Below, one piece after another: positions 16,415 through 25,464 of a stretch of DNA of 64,000 bases; within the stretch, counting starts at the first letter, position 1, and every line of letters begins with the position of its first letter. Below the pieces are notes generated by a model. That model was not told the DNA's origin, ran no database searches, and saw only the letters and a program-made list of their open reading frames with translations. The translations under genes were made by a program, and so were the position numbers. Source of the stretch: JANXMY01 sp965246745 (GTDB lineage: Bacteria > Armatimonadota > Armatimonadia > Armatimonadales > Capsulimonadaceae); NCBI GenBank assembly GCA_965246745.1, contig OZ251980.1:62001-126000 (forward strand). Reading direction: 5' to 3'.

Positions 16415-17056
16415 ATGGCTTACAATAACTTTACACTGGATACACTTATTCAGCAGTTTGGGGTGCGCGTCATCTCCGGGGCCGACGTTTTTGCCCAGGC
16501 TGTTCCAGTCGCGCCGAGTGCGCTTTTGCGGGAGACGCTCGCCGAAACCGTGCCGCTCGCCCTGGAAGTCAGTACGGAAAAGGCTCGGTCGGAGCTGATC
16601 ATCTCGCCGGTGCTGGTTGAAGCGCGGCGGCAATTCGCGGGCCAGGTGTCTTTGTTCTCCGGGGTGGACTTCACTGTGGATGCGGAAATAGGACTCGCCG
16701 GGGTATGTGATTTTCTTTTGAGCTTGTCACCGTTTCAGCTTGTCGTTCAGGCTCCTGGGGTCGCGATTGTGGAAGCCAAAAACGATAACCTCAAATCGGG
16801 TTTGGCGCAGTGTGCGGCGGAAATGCTTGCGGCGCAGAAGTTCAACGCCCGACGCGGAACGGAAACCCCGTATTTGTATGGTGTTGTAACAACAGGGAGC
16901 GCCTGGAAGTTTCTGCGATTATCGGGCATCGAGGTCATTGTAGACGAGACCGAGTATCACATCGAGCGGGTTGAGATAATTCTCGGCATTCTGGTCTATA
17001 TGGTGCGCGAGGGGCTGGAGCAGCAGGCAGGGCAGAAGCAAGGGGATACGCAATGA
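16415..17056 (+). CDS. PD-(D/E)xK-like nuclease-fold protein, copy 2
   Basis: A 213-residue paralogue of the protein at 15489. Equivalent motifs are RSELIISPVLVEARRQF, GLAGVCDFLLSLSPFQL, IVEAKNDNLKSGLAQCAAEMLAAQKFN and YGVVTTGSAWKFLRL. The E-x-K pair and the distal Gln are kept. The ATG at 16415 matches the start of copy 1 (MAYNxFTLD); an in-frame ATG at 16361 would add 18 unrelated residues. Its stop overlaps the SpoVR start by 4 bases (ATGA at 17053-17056), which implies translation coupling with that gene. Confidence 0.7.
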   Translation: MAYNNFTLDTLIQQFGVRVISGADVFAQAVPVAPSALLRETLAETVPLALEVSTEKARSELIISPVLVEARRQFAGQVSLFSGVDFTVDAEIGLAGVCDFLLSLSPFQLVVQAPGVAIVEAKNDNLKSGLAQCAAEMLAAQKFNARRGTETPYLYGVVTTGSAWKFLRLSGIEVIVDETEYHIERVEIILGILVYMVREGLEQQAGQKQGDTQ

Positions 17057-18516
17057 GCCTTTCGCCTTTGGAAACGACGGAGCTGAATAAGTGGCTGGAG
17101 ATTATCTGGGACCAGGCCAAAGACTTTGGGCTGGACCCGTATCCGACCCATTTTGAGGTCGCGCCGCAGCATGTCATTTATGAGCTGGGGGCCTACGGCC
17201 TGCCGGCGCGGTTTTCGCACTGGACGTTCGGGCGGGATTATCATCGCCAAAAAACGTCGTATGAGTACGGCATGTCCAAGATTTACGAGATCGTTTTTAA
17301 CACCGATCCGTGCCAGGCGTTTTTGGTGGAAGACAATTCCATGCTTTCGCACAAATTCGTCGCGGCGCATGTGCTCGGGCACTGCCACTTTTTCAAGCAC
17401 AACTCGTACTTCGCCCACACCAACCGGCGCATGGTCGAGCAGATGCGGCTGCATGCCGACCGGATACGCGCGTATGAAGAAGAGTTCGGCTGGCGCGAAG
17501 TGGAAGAATTTTTAGACACGGTGATGACGATTGAGGAGCATTTCGACCCGACTGCGCCGCAGATACGGCGCAAGACCCACGAGCAGCACGAGGAAGACCG
17601 GCTGCACGGCGGCCGGCCCGCCGAAACCGATTACGATGATATTTGGGAAGTGTCGGGACCGGGCGGGCGGCCCAAGCCGCGCGACCGCAAGTTCCCGGAA
17701 GAACCCGAAAAAGACCTGCTGCGGTTTTTGATCGAATATGGCCGGGAGCTGACCGAGTGGCAGCGGGATATTTTGCAGATCATCCGCGACGAGATGCTCT
17801 ACTTCCTGCCGCAGATGCGGACCAAGATCATGAACGAGGGCTTTGCGTCGTACTGGCACGAGAAGATTTTGGAAGCGCTGGACTTGACCAGCGAGGAGCA
17901 CTGGGAGTTTCGGCGGCTGCATTCGTCGGTCTTGTCGCCGTCGGGGTCCAAAATGGGCATGAACCCGTATTATGTCGGCTTTCAAATATTGAAAGATATT
18001 GAGCGGCGCTGGGACGGTATTTTGGAGCCGGGCGACGACGAGGAAACCGACTGGATGGGCCGGCCCATCGCGCGGCCGTCGGGACAGGGTCGGGCGAAAA
18101 TCTTTCAAGTCTGCGAGGAAGACAACGACGTGACGTTTCTGCGAAAGTACCTGACCGAGTCTTTAGTCAAAAAGCTCGATCTGTACACATACAAATTAGA
18201 GGAAGTGGACGGCGAGGAATTGTGGGTGGTGCAGGACACCGACTGGCGCAAAGTGCGCGACTCGATTGTGGACTCGATGACCAATTTCGGCCAGCCGATT
18301 TTGACGGTGGAAGACGGCGACTTTAAGCGCCGGGGCGAGCTGTATTTGAAGCATGCGTTTGACGGCAAAGCGCTCGATCCGGAATACACCGAGCGGGTGC
18401 TGAAGAACATTCGGACCCTGTGGGCGCGTCCGGTGCATCTGGAAACGGTCGCCGACAACCGGCCTGTGCTGTATTCGTGCGACAACGACGGCGCGGTCAC
18501 GGCGGGCGGTCTATGA
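17053..18516 (+). CDS. spoVR: SpoVR family protein (YcgB-like)
   Basis: A 487-residue protein of the SpoVR family. Visible motifs are DQAKDFGLDPYPTHFEV, YGLPARFSHWTFG, YGMSKIYEIVFNTDPCQAFL, KFVAAHVLGHCHFFKHN, PEKDLLRFLIEYGRELTEWQ, KIMNEGFASYWHEKIL and a C-terminal KRRGELYLKHAFDGKALDPEY. It is needed for spore cortex formation in Bacillus and is part of the yeaGH-ycgB stationary-phase group in E. coli; its biochemical activity is unknown. It overlaps the nuclease-like gene before it and the GNAT gene after it (both ATGA), so all three are probably translated together. Confidence 0.93.
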   Translation: MSLSPLETTELNKWLEIIWDQAKDFGLDPYPTHFEVAPQHVIYELGAYGLPARFSHWTFGRDYHRQKTSYEYGMSKIYEIVFNTDPCQAFLVEDNSMLSHKFVAAHVLGHCHFFKHNSYFAHTNRRMVEQMRLHADRIRAYEEEFGWREVEEFLDTVMTIEEHFDPTAPQIRRKTHEQHEEDRLHGGRPAETDYDDIWEVSGPGGRPKPRDRKFPEEPEKDLLRFLIEYGRELTEWQRDILQIIRDEMLYFLPQMRTKIMNEGFASYWHEKILEALDLTSEEHWEFRRLHSSVLSPSGSKMGMNPYYVGFQILKDIERRWDGILEPGDDEETDWMGRPIARPSGQGRAKIFQVCEEDNDVTFLRKYLTESLVKKLDLYTYKLEEVDGEELWVVQDTDWRKVRDSIVDSMTNFGQPILTVEDGDFKRRGELYLKHAFDGKALDPEYTERVLKNIRTLWARPVHLETVADNRPVLYSCDNDGAVTAGGL

Positions 18517-19046
18517 CGGTGCGTGAGGCACTGCCCGCCGATGCCGCCGGGATTGCGCGGGTGCATGTGGAAAGCTGGCGGACGACCTACCCCGGCATCA
18601 TGCCGCAGGCGCATCTCGACGCGCTTTCGGTCGCCGAGCGCACGGAGACGTGGCAGGCGCGGCTGCGGTCGCCGAAGCCGGGCGACTGCACGCTGGTCGC
18701 CGAGACCCAAAACGGCGAGATTGTCGGCTTTGTCCACGGCGGCAAAAACCGTGTCGGCGGCGATGACTGTCAGGCGGAGATCGAAACGCTGTACCTGCTG
18801 AAGTCGCAGCAGGGCCACGGCCTCGGGCGGCGGCTGTTCGCCGCCGCCGTGCGGCGGCTCCATGCCGCCGGCTTCCGGTCGCTGTTTTTGTGGACCCATG
18901 TGCGGAACCCGGCGCGGGGCTTTTACGAAGCCCTCGGCGGCCGGGTCGTTCGGCACGGGCAGCGCACCGTTCAAGGCGTCACCTACGACGACGCCGGTTA
19001 CGGCTGGGACGAAGCCGCGCTGCTGCCCTTCATCAAAGGAACTTAA
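18513..19046 (+). CDS. GNAT family N-acetyltransferase
   Basis: A 177-residue acetyl-CoA-dependent transferase. N-terminal AxxxDAAGIARVHVESWRTTYPG, then IVGFVHGGKN, the acetyl-CoA loop LLKSQQGHGLGRRLFAAAV (Q/RxxGxG/A) near residue 92 and the C-terminal NPARGFYEALGG. This form is close to PhnO/YitI-type stand-alone GNAT proteins; the acceptor is unknown. The ATG at 18513 overlaps the SpoVR stop by 4 bases, supporting coupling. Confidence 0.88.
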   Translation: MTVREALPADAAGIARVHVESWRTTYPGIMPQAHLDALSVAERTETWQARLRSPKPGDCTLVAETQNGEIVGFVHGGKNRVGGDDCQAEIETLYLLKSQQGHGLGRRLFAAAVRRLHAAGFRSLFLWTHVRNPARGFYEALGGRVVRHGQRTVQGVTYDDAGYGWDEAALLPFIKGT

Positions 19047-19051
19047 TCTTC

Positions 19052-21889
19052 ATGCCATTTCCCGACAGTGTTGCTCGCCTGGTAGACAACTTCGCCGCCA
19101 ACCGCTCCGAGTATCACAAAGGCCATTACAATGAAACGCAGACCCGAATTGACTATGTGAACCCGCTTTTTGCCGCTCTGGGGTGGGACATGGAGAATGC
19201 CGCCGGGCTGTCTGAGCTGCACCGGGAAGTGATCCACGAAGATAAACTTAAAATCGGCGGGCGCTCCAAAGCCCCCGACTATTCGTTTCGTACCGGGAGC
19301 GAGCGTAAGTTCTTTCTGGAAACCAAGAAGCCGGCGGTCTCGCTGGACTTGGAGCAGTCGCCGGCATACCAAATCCGCCGCTATGGGTGGACCGCCAAGC
19401 TGCCGCTTTCGATCCTGACGAGCTTTGAGGAGTTTGCCGTCTACGACACGCGGATCGCGCCGGAGCATAAAGACTCGGCCAAAACCGCCCGGCTGGATTA
19501 CTTTAAGTTCACCGACTACGCGGACAAGTGGGACGAACTCGCAGCCCGCTTTTCGCGTGCGGCGGTCTTTTCCGGGGCGTTCGACCGCTACGCCGCCGAG
19601 GCCCGCGACAAGCGGATTTCAGTTCCGGTAGACCAGGCGTTTCTGGCGGAGATTTCGGGGTGGCGGGAAAAGCTGGCCCGGAACATTGTCCAAAATAACC
19701 CCGATTTGGGGACGCGCGAGCTGAACTACGCGGTGCAGATGATTATTGACCGCCTGATCTTTCTGCGGATTTCGGAAGACCGGGGCGCGGAGCCGGACTT
19801 TTTGCTTCAGCCGCTGACCAACAAAGGCGGCCCGGTCTACCCGCGCCTTTTGGATATTTTTCGGCGGGCCGATGCCCGCTACAACTCGGGCTTGTTCCAT
19901 TTCGACCCTGACCCGAAGCGGGACGGTCCCGACGACATCACGCCGCGCCTCACCATTGACGACCGGCCGCTCAAAGAGATTATCGCGAGCGTTTACTATC
20001 CCGAAAGTCCGTTTGAGTTCTCGGTCTTCCCCGCCGATATTCTGGGCCAGGTCTACGAGCAGTTTCTCGGCAAAGTGATCCGAGTCACCGGCCAGACCGC
20101 CGCAGTGGAGGAAAAGCCGGAAGTCAAGAAAGCGGGCGGGGTCTACTACACGCCGACGTACATTGTCGATTACATCGTCAAAAACACGGTCGGCAAGCTC
20201 GTGGCGGGCAAAACCCCGGCGCAGGTCTCGAAGCTGACCGTGCTCGACCCCGCCTGCGGCTCCGGCTCATTCCTTCTCGGGGCGTACCAGTTTTTACTTG
20301 ACTGGCATTTGAAGTACTACACCGAGACCGACCGGGCGAAGTGGGCGCGGGGCAAGAACGCCGTTATTTACCAAGTCAAAACCGACCCGGCGCTCGGCGA
20401 AGTGTGGCGCTTGACGACCGCTGAGAAGAAGCGCATCCTGCTGAACAACATTTACGGTGTGGATATTGACACGCAGGCGGTGGAGGTCTCGAAGCTGTCG
20501 CTGCTGCTCAAAGTACTGGAAGGGGAGTCGGCGGAGCTGATTGACAACACGCTGCGCCTGATGAACGAGCGTGCGCTGCCGGACTTGGAGCACAACATCA
20601 AGTGCGGCAATTCGCTGATTGGCCCGGACTTTTACGCGGACAAGGACATGGCGCTGTTTGACCTAGATGCCCAGTTTAAGATCAACACGTTCGACTGGAA
20701 CACCGGCTTCCCCGAAGTGATGAAATCCGGCGGCTTCGACGCCGTCATCGGCAACCCGCCGTATCTGTCGTATTCAGGCCGTCAAGCCGTGACATTATCA
20801 ACTGCTGAACGCGATTATCTATTCACTAAATTCAAAAACTTGGATTGGCCGACTGCACACGCCTTCTTCATTGAGACAGCCATCAACAATCTTTCACGCC
20901 GCTTTACCTCTTACATTGTTCCAGACCAAGTAGGGCATTTGGCCGGTTATCAAGTTATGCGTGACGACGTGACAGCTCATGCCGAGCTGCGCGAAGTTCG
21001 TTACTGGGGTGAAAAGGTGTTTGACAAAGTTGTAACTCCTGCGCTAACCTTTATTGCTGATAAGGCCAAGAACTCCGAAAAAACGGTAATCTTTCCCCTA
21101 GATGGATTAGAACGTACCATAAATGTAGAAAAGGGGCAGAATTGGGCATCTTCGCAGAAAAACCCGATTATTGAACGTGTTTCGGAAGGAGCAAGCTCTC
21201 TGGGTTCTTTGGTTGCTGATCCTGGCGTTCACACTGGGAACTGCTCAAAGAAGCTAATTCTTCCAACAATGCTGGCCACGGAAGATAGCGCCCCTGTTCT
21301 TGAAGGTCGGTGCGTGACGCGCTATCAATGCGAGATACCAACGCAAGTTCTGCGGCTTAATTACAAGCGCGAGGCTGAGGAGTATTTCTCTATTCGTACC
21401 ATAGAGAAATATCGCAACTCGCATTTTGTCATTCGCCAAACAGCAAGCCACCCAATCGTTGGCCCGCGCGAGGGGGCAGATTATTTTAGGAACTCTTTGC
21501 TTGCGCTTTATAACCCGCAAGATCAAACTAATGTACATTACTTAGTTGGGCTACTGAATTCGAAGTTTATCCGTTATGCTTATAGCGCTTTAGTCCAAGA
21601 GGCGCAGCAAAAAGCGTTTCCACAGGTAAAATTGATTTCGCTCAGAAAGTTGCCCATCAAAACTATTGATTTCGCCAACCCTGCCGAGAAGGCGCAGCAT
21701 GACAAGATGGTGGGGCTGGTGGAGCGGATGCTGACGCTGCACAAAGACAAGGCGGCGGCGCGGCTGGCGACGGAGAAGAACATGCTGCAAGTGCAGATTG
21801 ACGGAACCGACCGGCAGATTGACGCTTTGGTTTACGAACTCTACCGGCTGACGGACGAGGAGATTGCGGTGGTAGAAGAAACCCGATGA
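19052..21889 (+). CDS. Type IIG restriction-modification enzyme (Eco57I-like)
   Basis: A 945-residue fusion of nuclease, N6-adenine methyltransferase and target-recognition domain. The nuclease core is PDYSF (Asp76) and FFLETKKP (Glu90, Lys92). The methyltransferase has motif I DPACGSGSFL (Asp399) and motif IV NPPYLS (Asn568). The C-terminal ~370 residues form a TaqI-like specificity domain. From about 20770 to 21660 the DNA is clearly more AT-rich than both flanks, and this stretch matches the recognition domain, so that part was probably swapped in by recombination. The stop overlaps the HicA gene (ATGA). Confidence 0.9.
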   Translation: MPFPDSVARLVDNFAANRSEYHKGHYNETQTRIDYVNPLFAALGWDMENAAGLSELHREVIHEDKLKIGGRSKAPDYSFRTGSERKFFLETKKPAVSLDLEQSPAYQIRRYGWTAKLPLSILTSFEEFAVYDTRIAPEHKDSAKTARLDYFKFTDYADKWDELAARFSRAAVFSGAFDRYAAEARDKRISVPVDQAFLAEISGWREKLARNIVQNNPDLGTRELNYAVQMIIDRLIFLRISEDRGAEPDFLLQPLTNKGGPVYPRLLDIFRRADARYNSGLFHFDPDPKRDGPDDITPRLTIDDRPLKEIIASVYYPESPFEFSVFPADILGQVYEQFLGKVIRVTGQTAAVEEKPEVKKAGGVYYTPTYIVDYIVKNTVGKLVAGKTPAQVSKLTVLDPACGSGSFLLGAYQFLLDWHLKYYTETDRAKWARGKNAVIYQVKTDPALGEVWRLTTAEKKRILLNNIYGVDIDTQAVEVSKLSLLLKVLEGESAELIDNTLRLMNERALPDLEHNIKCGNSLIGPDFYADKDMALFDLDAQFKINTFDWNTGFPEVMKSGGFDAVIGNPPYLSYSGRQAVTLSTAERDYLFTKFKNLDWPTAHAFFIETAINNLSRRFTSYIVPDQVGHLAGYQVMRDDVTAHAELREVRYWGEKVFDKVVTPALTFIADKAKNSEKTVIFPLDGLERTINVEKGQNWASSQKNPIIERVSEGASSLGSLVADPGVHTGNCSKKLILPTMLATEDSAPVLEGRCVTRYQCEIPTQVLRLNYKREAEEYFSIRTIEKYRNSHFVIRQTASHPIVGPREGADYFRNSLLALYNPQDQTNVHYLVGLLNSKFIRYAYSALVQEAQQKAFPQVKLISLRKLPIKTIDFANPAEKAQHDKMVGLVERMLTLHKDKAAARLATEKNMLQVQIDGTDRQIDALVYELYRLTDEEIAVVEETR

Positions 21890-22140
21890 ACAAGCGCCGA
21901 CTGCTGCAAAAGATCGTGGCAAGCACGAAGAATATCAAGTTCGGCGATCTGACGGCGCTTCTGTAAGCACTGGGATTTGTGGAAGACCGAATCAACGGGA
22001 GCCACCATGTTTTTAAGCATCCCAACGTCATGGAACTCGTCAACATTCAGAATGTGCACGGAGAAGCGAAGCCGTATCAGGTGCGTCAAGTAGTAGAATT
22101 GATTGAGGCTTATAATCTGACGCTCGACCCTCACGAATAA
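21886..22140 (+). pseudogene. hicA: HicA-like toxin gene with an in-frame stop
   Basis: Codons from the ATG at 21886 give MNKRRLLQKIVASTKNIKFG, and after a TAA at 21964-21966 the same frame continues ALGFVEDRINGSHHVFKHP, then VNIQNVHGEAKPYQVRQVVE to a stop at 22138-22140. The pieces together make an 84-residue HicA family protein with the catalytic GSHH histidine after the stop. Without readthrough or re-initiation only 26 residues are made, so the toxin is presumably inactive. HicB follows 43 bases downstream and is intact. Confidence 0.8.
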
Positions 22141-22183
22141 CAAGAGCGAAGGCGAAGAGTACAGGCGGCAGCAGGGGAGTACC

Positions 22184-22405
22184 ATGACAGACTACCATAT
22201 CAACGTCTTTTACAGCAGCGCGGACGGCGGCTACATCGCCGATATTCCCGATCTGAAATACTGCTCGGCGTTCGGCGAAACGCCGGAAGAAGCCGTGCGG
22301 GAAGTGCAGCTTGCCAAAGAAGCTTGGCTGGGAGCGGCGCGAGACGCCGGCAAGCCGGTTCCGCGTCCCCGGTACCGCCCGGCGATTTATCAACTGGCGT
22401 CGTAG
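22184..22405 (+). CDS. hicB: HicB family antitoxin
   Basis: A 73-residue protein with the HicB partial RNase H fold: YHINVFYSSADGGYIADIPDL near the start, CSAFGETPEEAVREVQLAK and AWLGAARDAGKPVPRPR. Length fits the short HicB form lacking a separate DNA-binding domain. GGGGAG lies 6 bases upstream. HicB normally binds and blocks HicA, whose gene here carries a stop codon, so this is an antitoxin without a working toxin unless HicA is read through. Confidence 0.85.
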   Translation: MTDYHINVFYSSADGGYIADIPDLKYCSAFGETPEEAVREVQLAKEAWLGAARDAGKPVPRPRYRPAIYQLAS

Positions 22406-22500
22406 GCAGCCGGCCGGCAGAGCGACGCGCCGGCAGGGGAAGCCTGCGCGACGCTTCATTGCCGGCGGCCTCAGCGGTTGCATAAACCGGCAGGGTGGGG

Positions 22501-22506
22501 TATAAT
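22501..22506 (+). promoter_or_regulatory. -10 box for the tuf leader
   Basis: GGGGTATAATC; TATAAT at 22501-22506. It leaves about 165 bases of transcribed leader before tuf. Confidence 0.6.
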
Positions 22507-22540
22507 CAGTCTCACACGGCAATTATTGCCGCTGCGCGAG

Positions 22541-22631
22541 TCTGCCCGGAACCTGGCGGGGCCGGTTGGGGTTACACCATAAGCGGTGCAGCCCGAGCGC
22601 GGCAGGGGTCCGATTCCCTACGCGGGCACCA
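22541..22631 (+). ncRNA. Structured, tRNA-like element upstream of tuf
   Basis: TGCCCG near 22543 can pair with CGGGCA at 22623-22628, and CCA follows at 22629-22631. GGGGTCCGATTCCC at 22605-22618 resembles a T-arm. Between them are AACC/GGTT and a 10-bp hairpin (22568-22577 with 22584-22593, one mismatch). The arms do not fit a canonical tRNA: the acceptor has mismatches, no 7-base anticodon loop is found, and T55 would be C. It may be a decayed tRNA gene (tRNAs often precede tuf) or a leader structure. Type undecided. Confidence 0.35.
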
Positions 22632-22676
22632 GAAACACAAGAAATCTTACAACGAAATTCACGAGGAAGCTGAATC

Positions 22677-23870
<1,194 letters not shown>

Positions 23871-23934
23871 CTTTTGATGCTGCCGGGGCGGGCTGCCCCC
23901 GTCCCGGCTTTAACCACTCCCGAAGGAAACGCCC

Positions 23935-24096
23935 ATGGCAAATGAAGCCCGCGTCGTCGTCATGCTCGCCTGCACCGAGTGCAAGGAGCGCACCTACGCG
24001 ACCACCAAAAACAAGCGCAAGCACCCGGATCGCCTGGAGCTGAACAAATACTGCCCCCGCTGCCGCGTCCACAAGATGCACCGCGAGGCCAAGTAG
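23935..24096 (+). CDS. rpmG: 50S ribosomal protein L33 (zinc-binding form)
   Basis: A 53-residue protein beginning MANEARVVVMLACTECKERTY and ending KYCPRCRVHKMHREAK. The four cysteines (CTEC and CPRC) make the zinc-ribbon C+ form. It has a GAAGGAAAC ribosome site and sits between tuf and tRNA-Trp, the position of rpmG in many genomes. Confidence 0.95.
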   Translation: MANEARVVVMLACTECKERTYATTKNKRKHPDRLELNKYCPRCRVHKMHREAK

Positions 24097-24160
24097 TCTC
24101 ACCGTGTCGCGGACGGGCATCCTGCCCGTCCCGAACACAAAACACAATCGCAAAGAGCAT

Positions 24161-24233
24161 GGGAGTTTAGCACAGTTGGTAGTGCGTCCGCCTCCAAAGT
24201 GGAAGGTCGCGGGTTCGAGTCCTGCAACTCCCG
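24161..24233 (+). tRNA. trnW: tRNA-Trp (CCA)
   Basis: A full cloverleaf: acceptor GGGAGTT/AACTCCC, D-arm GCAC..GTGC with GTTGGTA, anticodon stem TCCGC/GTGGA with loop CTCCAAA (anticodon CCA at 24194-24196), T-arm GCGGGTTCGAGTCCTGC and discriminator G. The 3' CCA is not encoded. It follows rpmG as in many bacteria, but secE and nusG do not come next. Confidence 0.96.
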
Positions 24234-24240
24234 CTCATTT

Positions 24241-24275
24241 GCCCGCAAGTCATCACAGATTTGCGGGCTTTTTTG
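24241..24275 (+). terminator. Terminator of the tuf-rpmG-tRNA-Trp unit
   Basis: GCCCGCAA ... TTGCGGGC, 12-base loop, then six T. Confidence 0.9.
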
Positions 24276-24348
24276 TGTCAGCTTCAAAGCGATGCGTTAA
24301 AACGCAAAAAGAGGAAAAGCGGGCCGCCGTCGCGAACTCTGCTCCATT

Positions 24349-25050
24349 ATGAACCGAGGCATGCTTCAAATGGGGGCGGCGGGGTGCGTTTTGGCGATTG
24401 TGGGCGGCGCGGGCTGCCGGCAAAAGTCCGGCAGCGCGGTCAGCGCCGGGGCGGCGTCGGTGCGGCTGATCAACGCGGTGCCGGATGCCGGGGGGCTGGA
24501 CGTGTCGGTTGCCGGGCGGCGGGTCTGGTCGCGGGCGGGGTTTCGCAGCAGCACGGGGTATCAGGCAGTGGCGGCGGGGACCTATCCGGTGCGGCTCGAG
24601 GCGGCGGGGCCGGGGACGACGCTGCTGACGCGGGCGCTGGAATTCGGCAAGGGGCACAGCTACACGCTGCTGGCGCTGGGGCAGGCCGAAAGGGGACAAG
24701 GAGGAGGACGGCAGGCCGCCGAAGTGCAGGTGCTGGACGACGCCCGCGAGCGTCCCGAAGACGGCAAGGCGTCAGTGCGGCTTATCAACGCATCGCCCGG
24801 TGCGCCGCCGCTGGATTTGGTGGTGAACACGATTGTCGGGCTGAAGGGGGTCGGCTACGGCCGCCGGAGCGGTTCGCTGGCGCTGGCGGGGGGGCAGTAT
24901 GACTTGCAGCTTGCCGCCGCCGGAACCACCGAGATTTTGTCCGGTCCGGTGCCGCTGACCCTCGCGCCGGGGCAGTCGTACACGCTGATTGCCATGGGCC
25001 GGGCCGGGGGCCGCCCAAGCCTCAGCCTGGAAGCGTACCCGGACAAGTAA
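24349..25050 (+). CDS. DUF4397-type secreted lipoprotein-like protein
   Basis: A 233-residue exported protein. The N-terminus has a hydrophobic stretch ending in GGAGC, a weak lipobox. Two similar beta-sandwich repeats follow (about 35-130 and 140-230): ASVRLINAVPDAGGLDVSV with FRSSTGYQAVAAGTYPVRLEAAG, and ASVRLINASPGAPPLDLVV with GQYDLQLAAAG, each ending in GxSYTLxAxG. This is the DUF4397 repeat pattern; the function is unknown, perhaps surface binding. It stands alone between the tRNA-Trp terminator and the convergent gene at 25061. The first 70 bases after the terminator contain nothing I recognise. Confidence 0.7.
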   Translation: MNRGMLQMGAAGCVLAIVGGAGCRQKSGSAVSAGAASVRLINAVPDAGGLDVSVAGRRVWSRAGFRSSTGYQAVAAGTYPVRLEAAGPGTTLLTRALEFGKGHSYTLLALGQAERGQGGGRQAAEVQVLDDARERPEDGKASVRLINASPGAPPLDLVVNTIVGLKGVGYGRRSGSLALAGGQYDLQLAAAGTTEILSGPVPLTLAPGQSYTLIAMGRAGGRPSLSLEAYPDK

Positions 25051-25060
25051 GACGCGGGAA

Positions 25061-25363
25061 TTAATGCCCGCGCTCCAGATAATCGCAGGCGCGGCGGTAG
25101 GCGGTCGTGAGATAGTCGCTCATCAGCAGCTCGCGGCTGTTTTCGTAGTACCACTGGACACGCTCGCCCAAGTTCTCGTCGGGATCGCCGATCTGATAGG
25201 TCGCAATCTCGCGCGGCAGGACATACGGCCGGGCGGTGGCCTGGTCAATCGCCTGAAACGAAATCTTGAAGATATGGTCTTTGTCCCTGAACTTTTCGTC
25301 CCACGCCATCGTGACATCGTAAGTGCGTCCGTCAATGCAGTGATACCGACTTTTCTTTTCCAT
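25061..25363 (-). CDS. Hypothetical small soluble protein
   Basis: A 100-residue acidic protein starting MEKKSRYHCIDGRTYDVTMA, rich in aromatic and charged residues, with no TM segment or recognised motif. The ATG at 25363 has GGGAGCAGC upstream and is preferred over an in-frame ATG at 25405. The last part, YYENSRELLMSDYLTTAYRR, looks helical. It is convergent with the DUF4397 gene (stops 10 bases apart) and divergent from the TlpA-like gene. No function can be assigned. Confidence 0.6.
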   Translation of the reverse strand: MEKKSRYHCIDGRTYDVTMAWDEKFRDKDHIFKISFQAIDQATARPYVLPREIATYQIGDPDENLGERVQWYYENSRELLMSDYLTTAYRRACDYLERGH

Positions 25364-25464
25364 GCTGCTCCCGTGCCCAAAATGCAATGAAAATGCTGGG
25401 AACATGGTATCCTCTTTAGGGGGAAATTGTCAAGCCCCCGCCCAAGACCCCGAGGAGTACCTTT

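Noticed and set aside
22541..22631. A canonical tRNA gene
   Set aside because: No 7-base anticodon loop and too many acceptor mismatches; listed only as a tRNA-like element.
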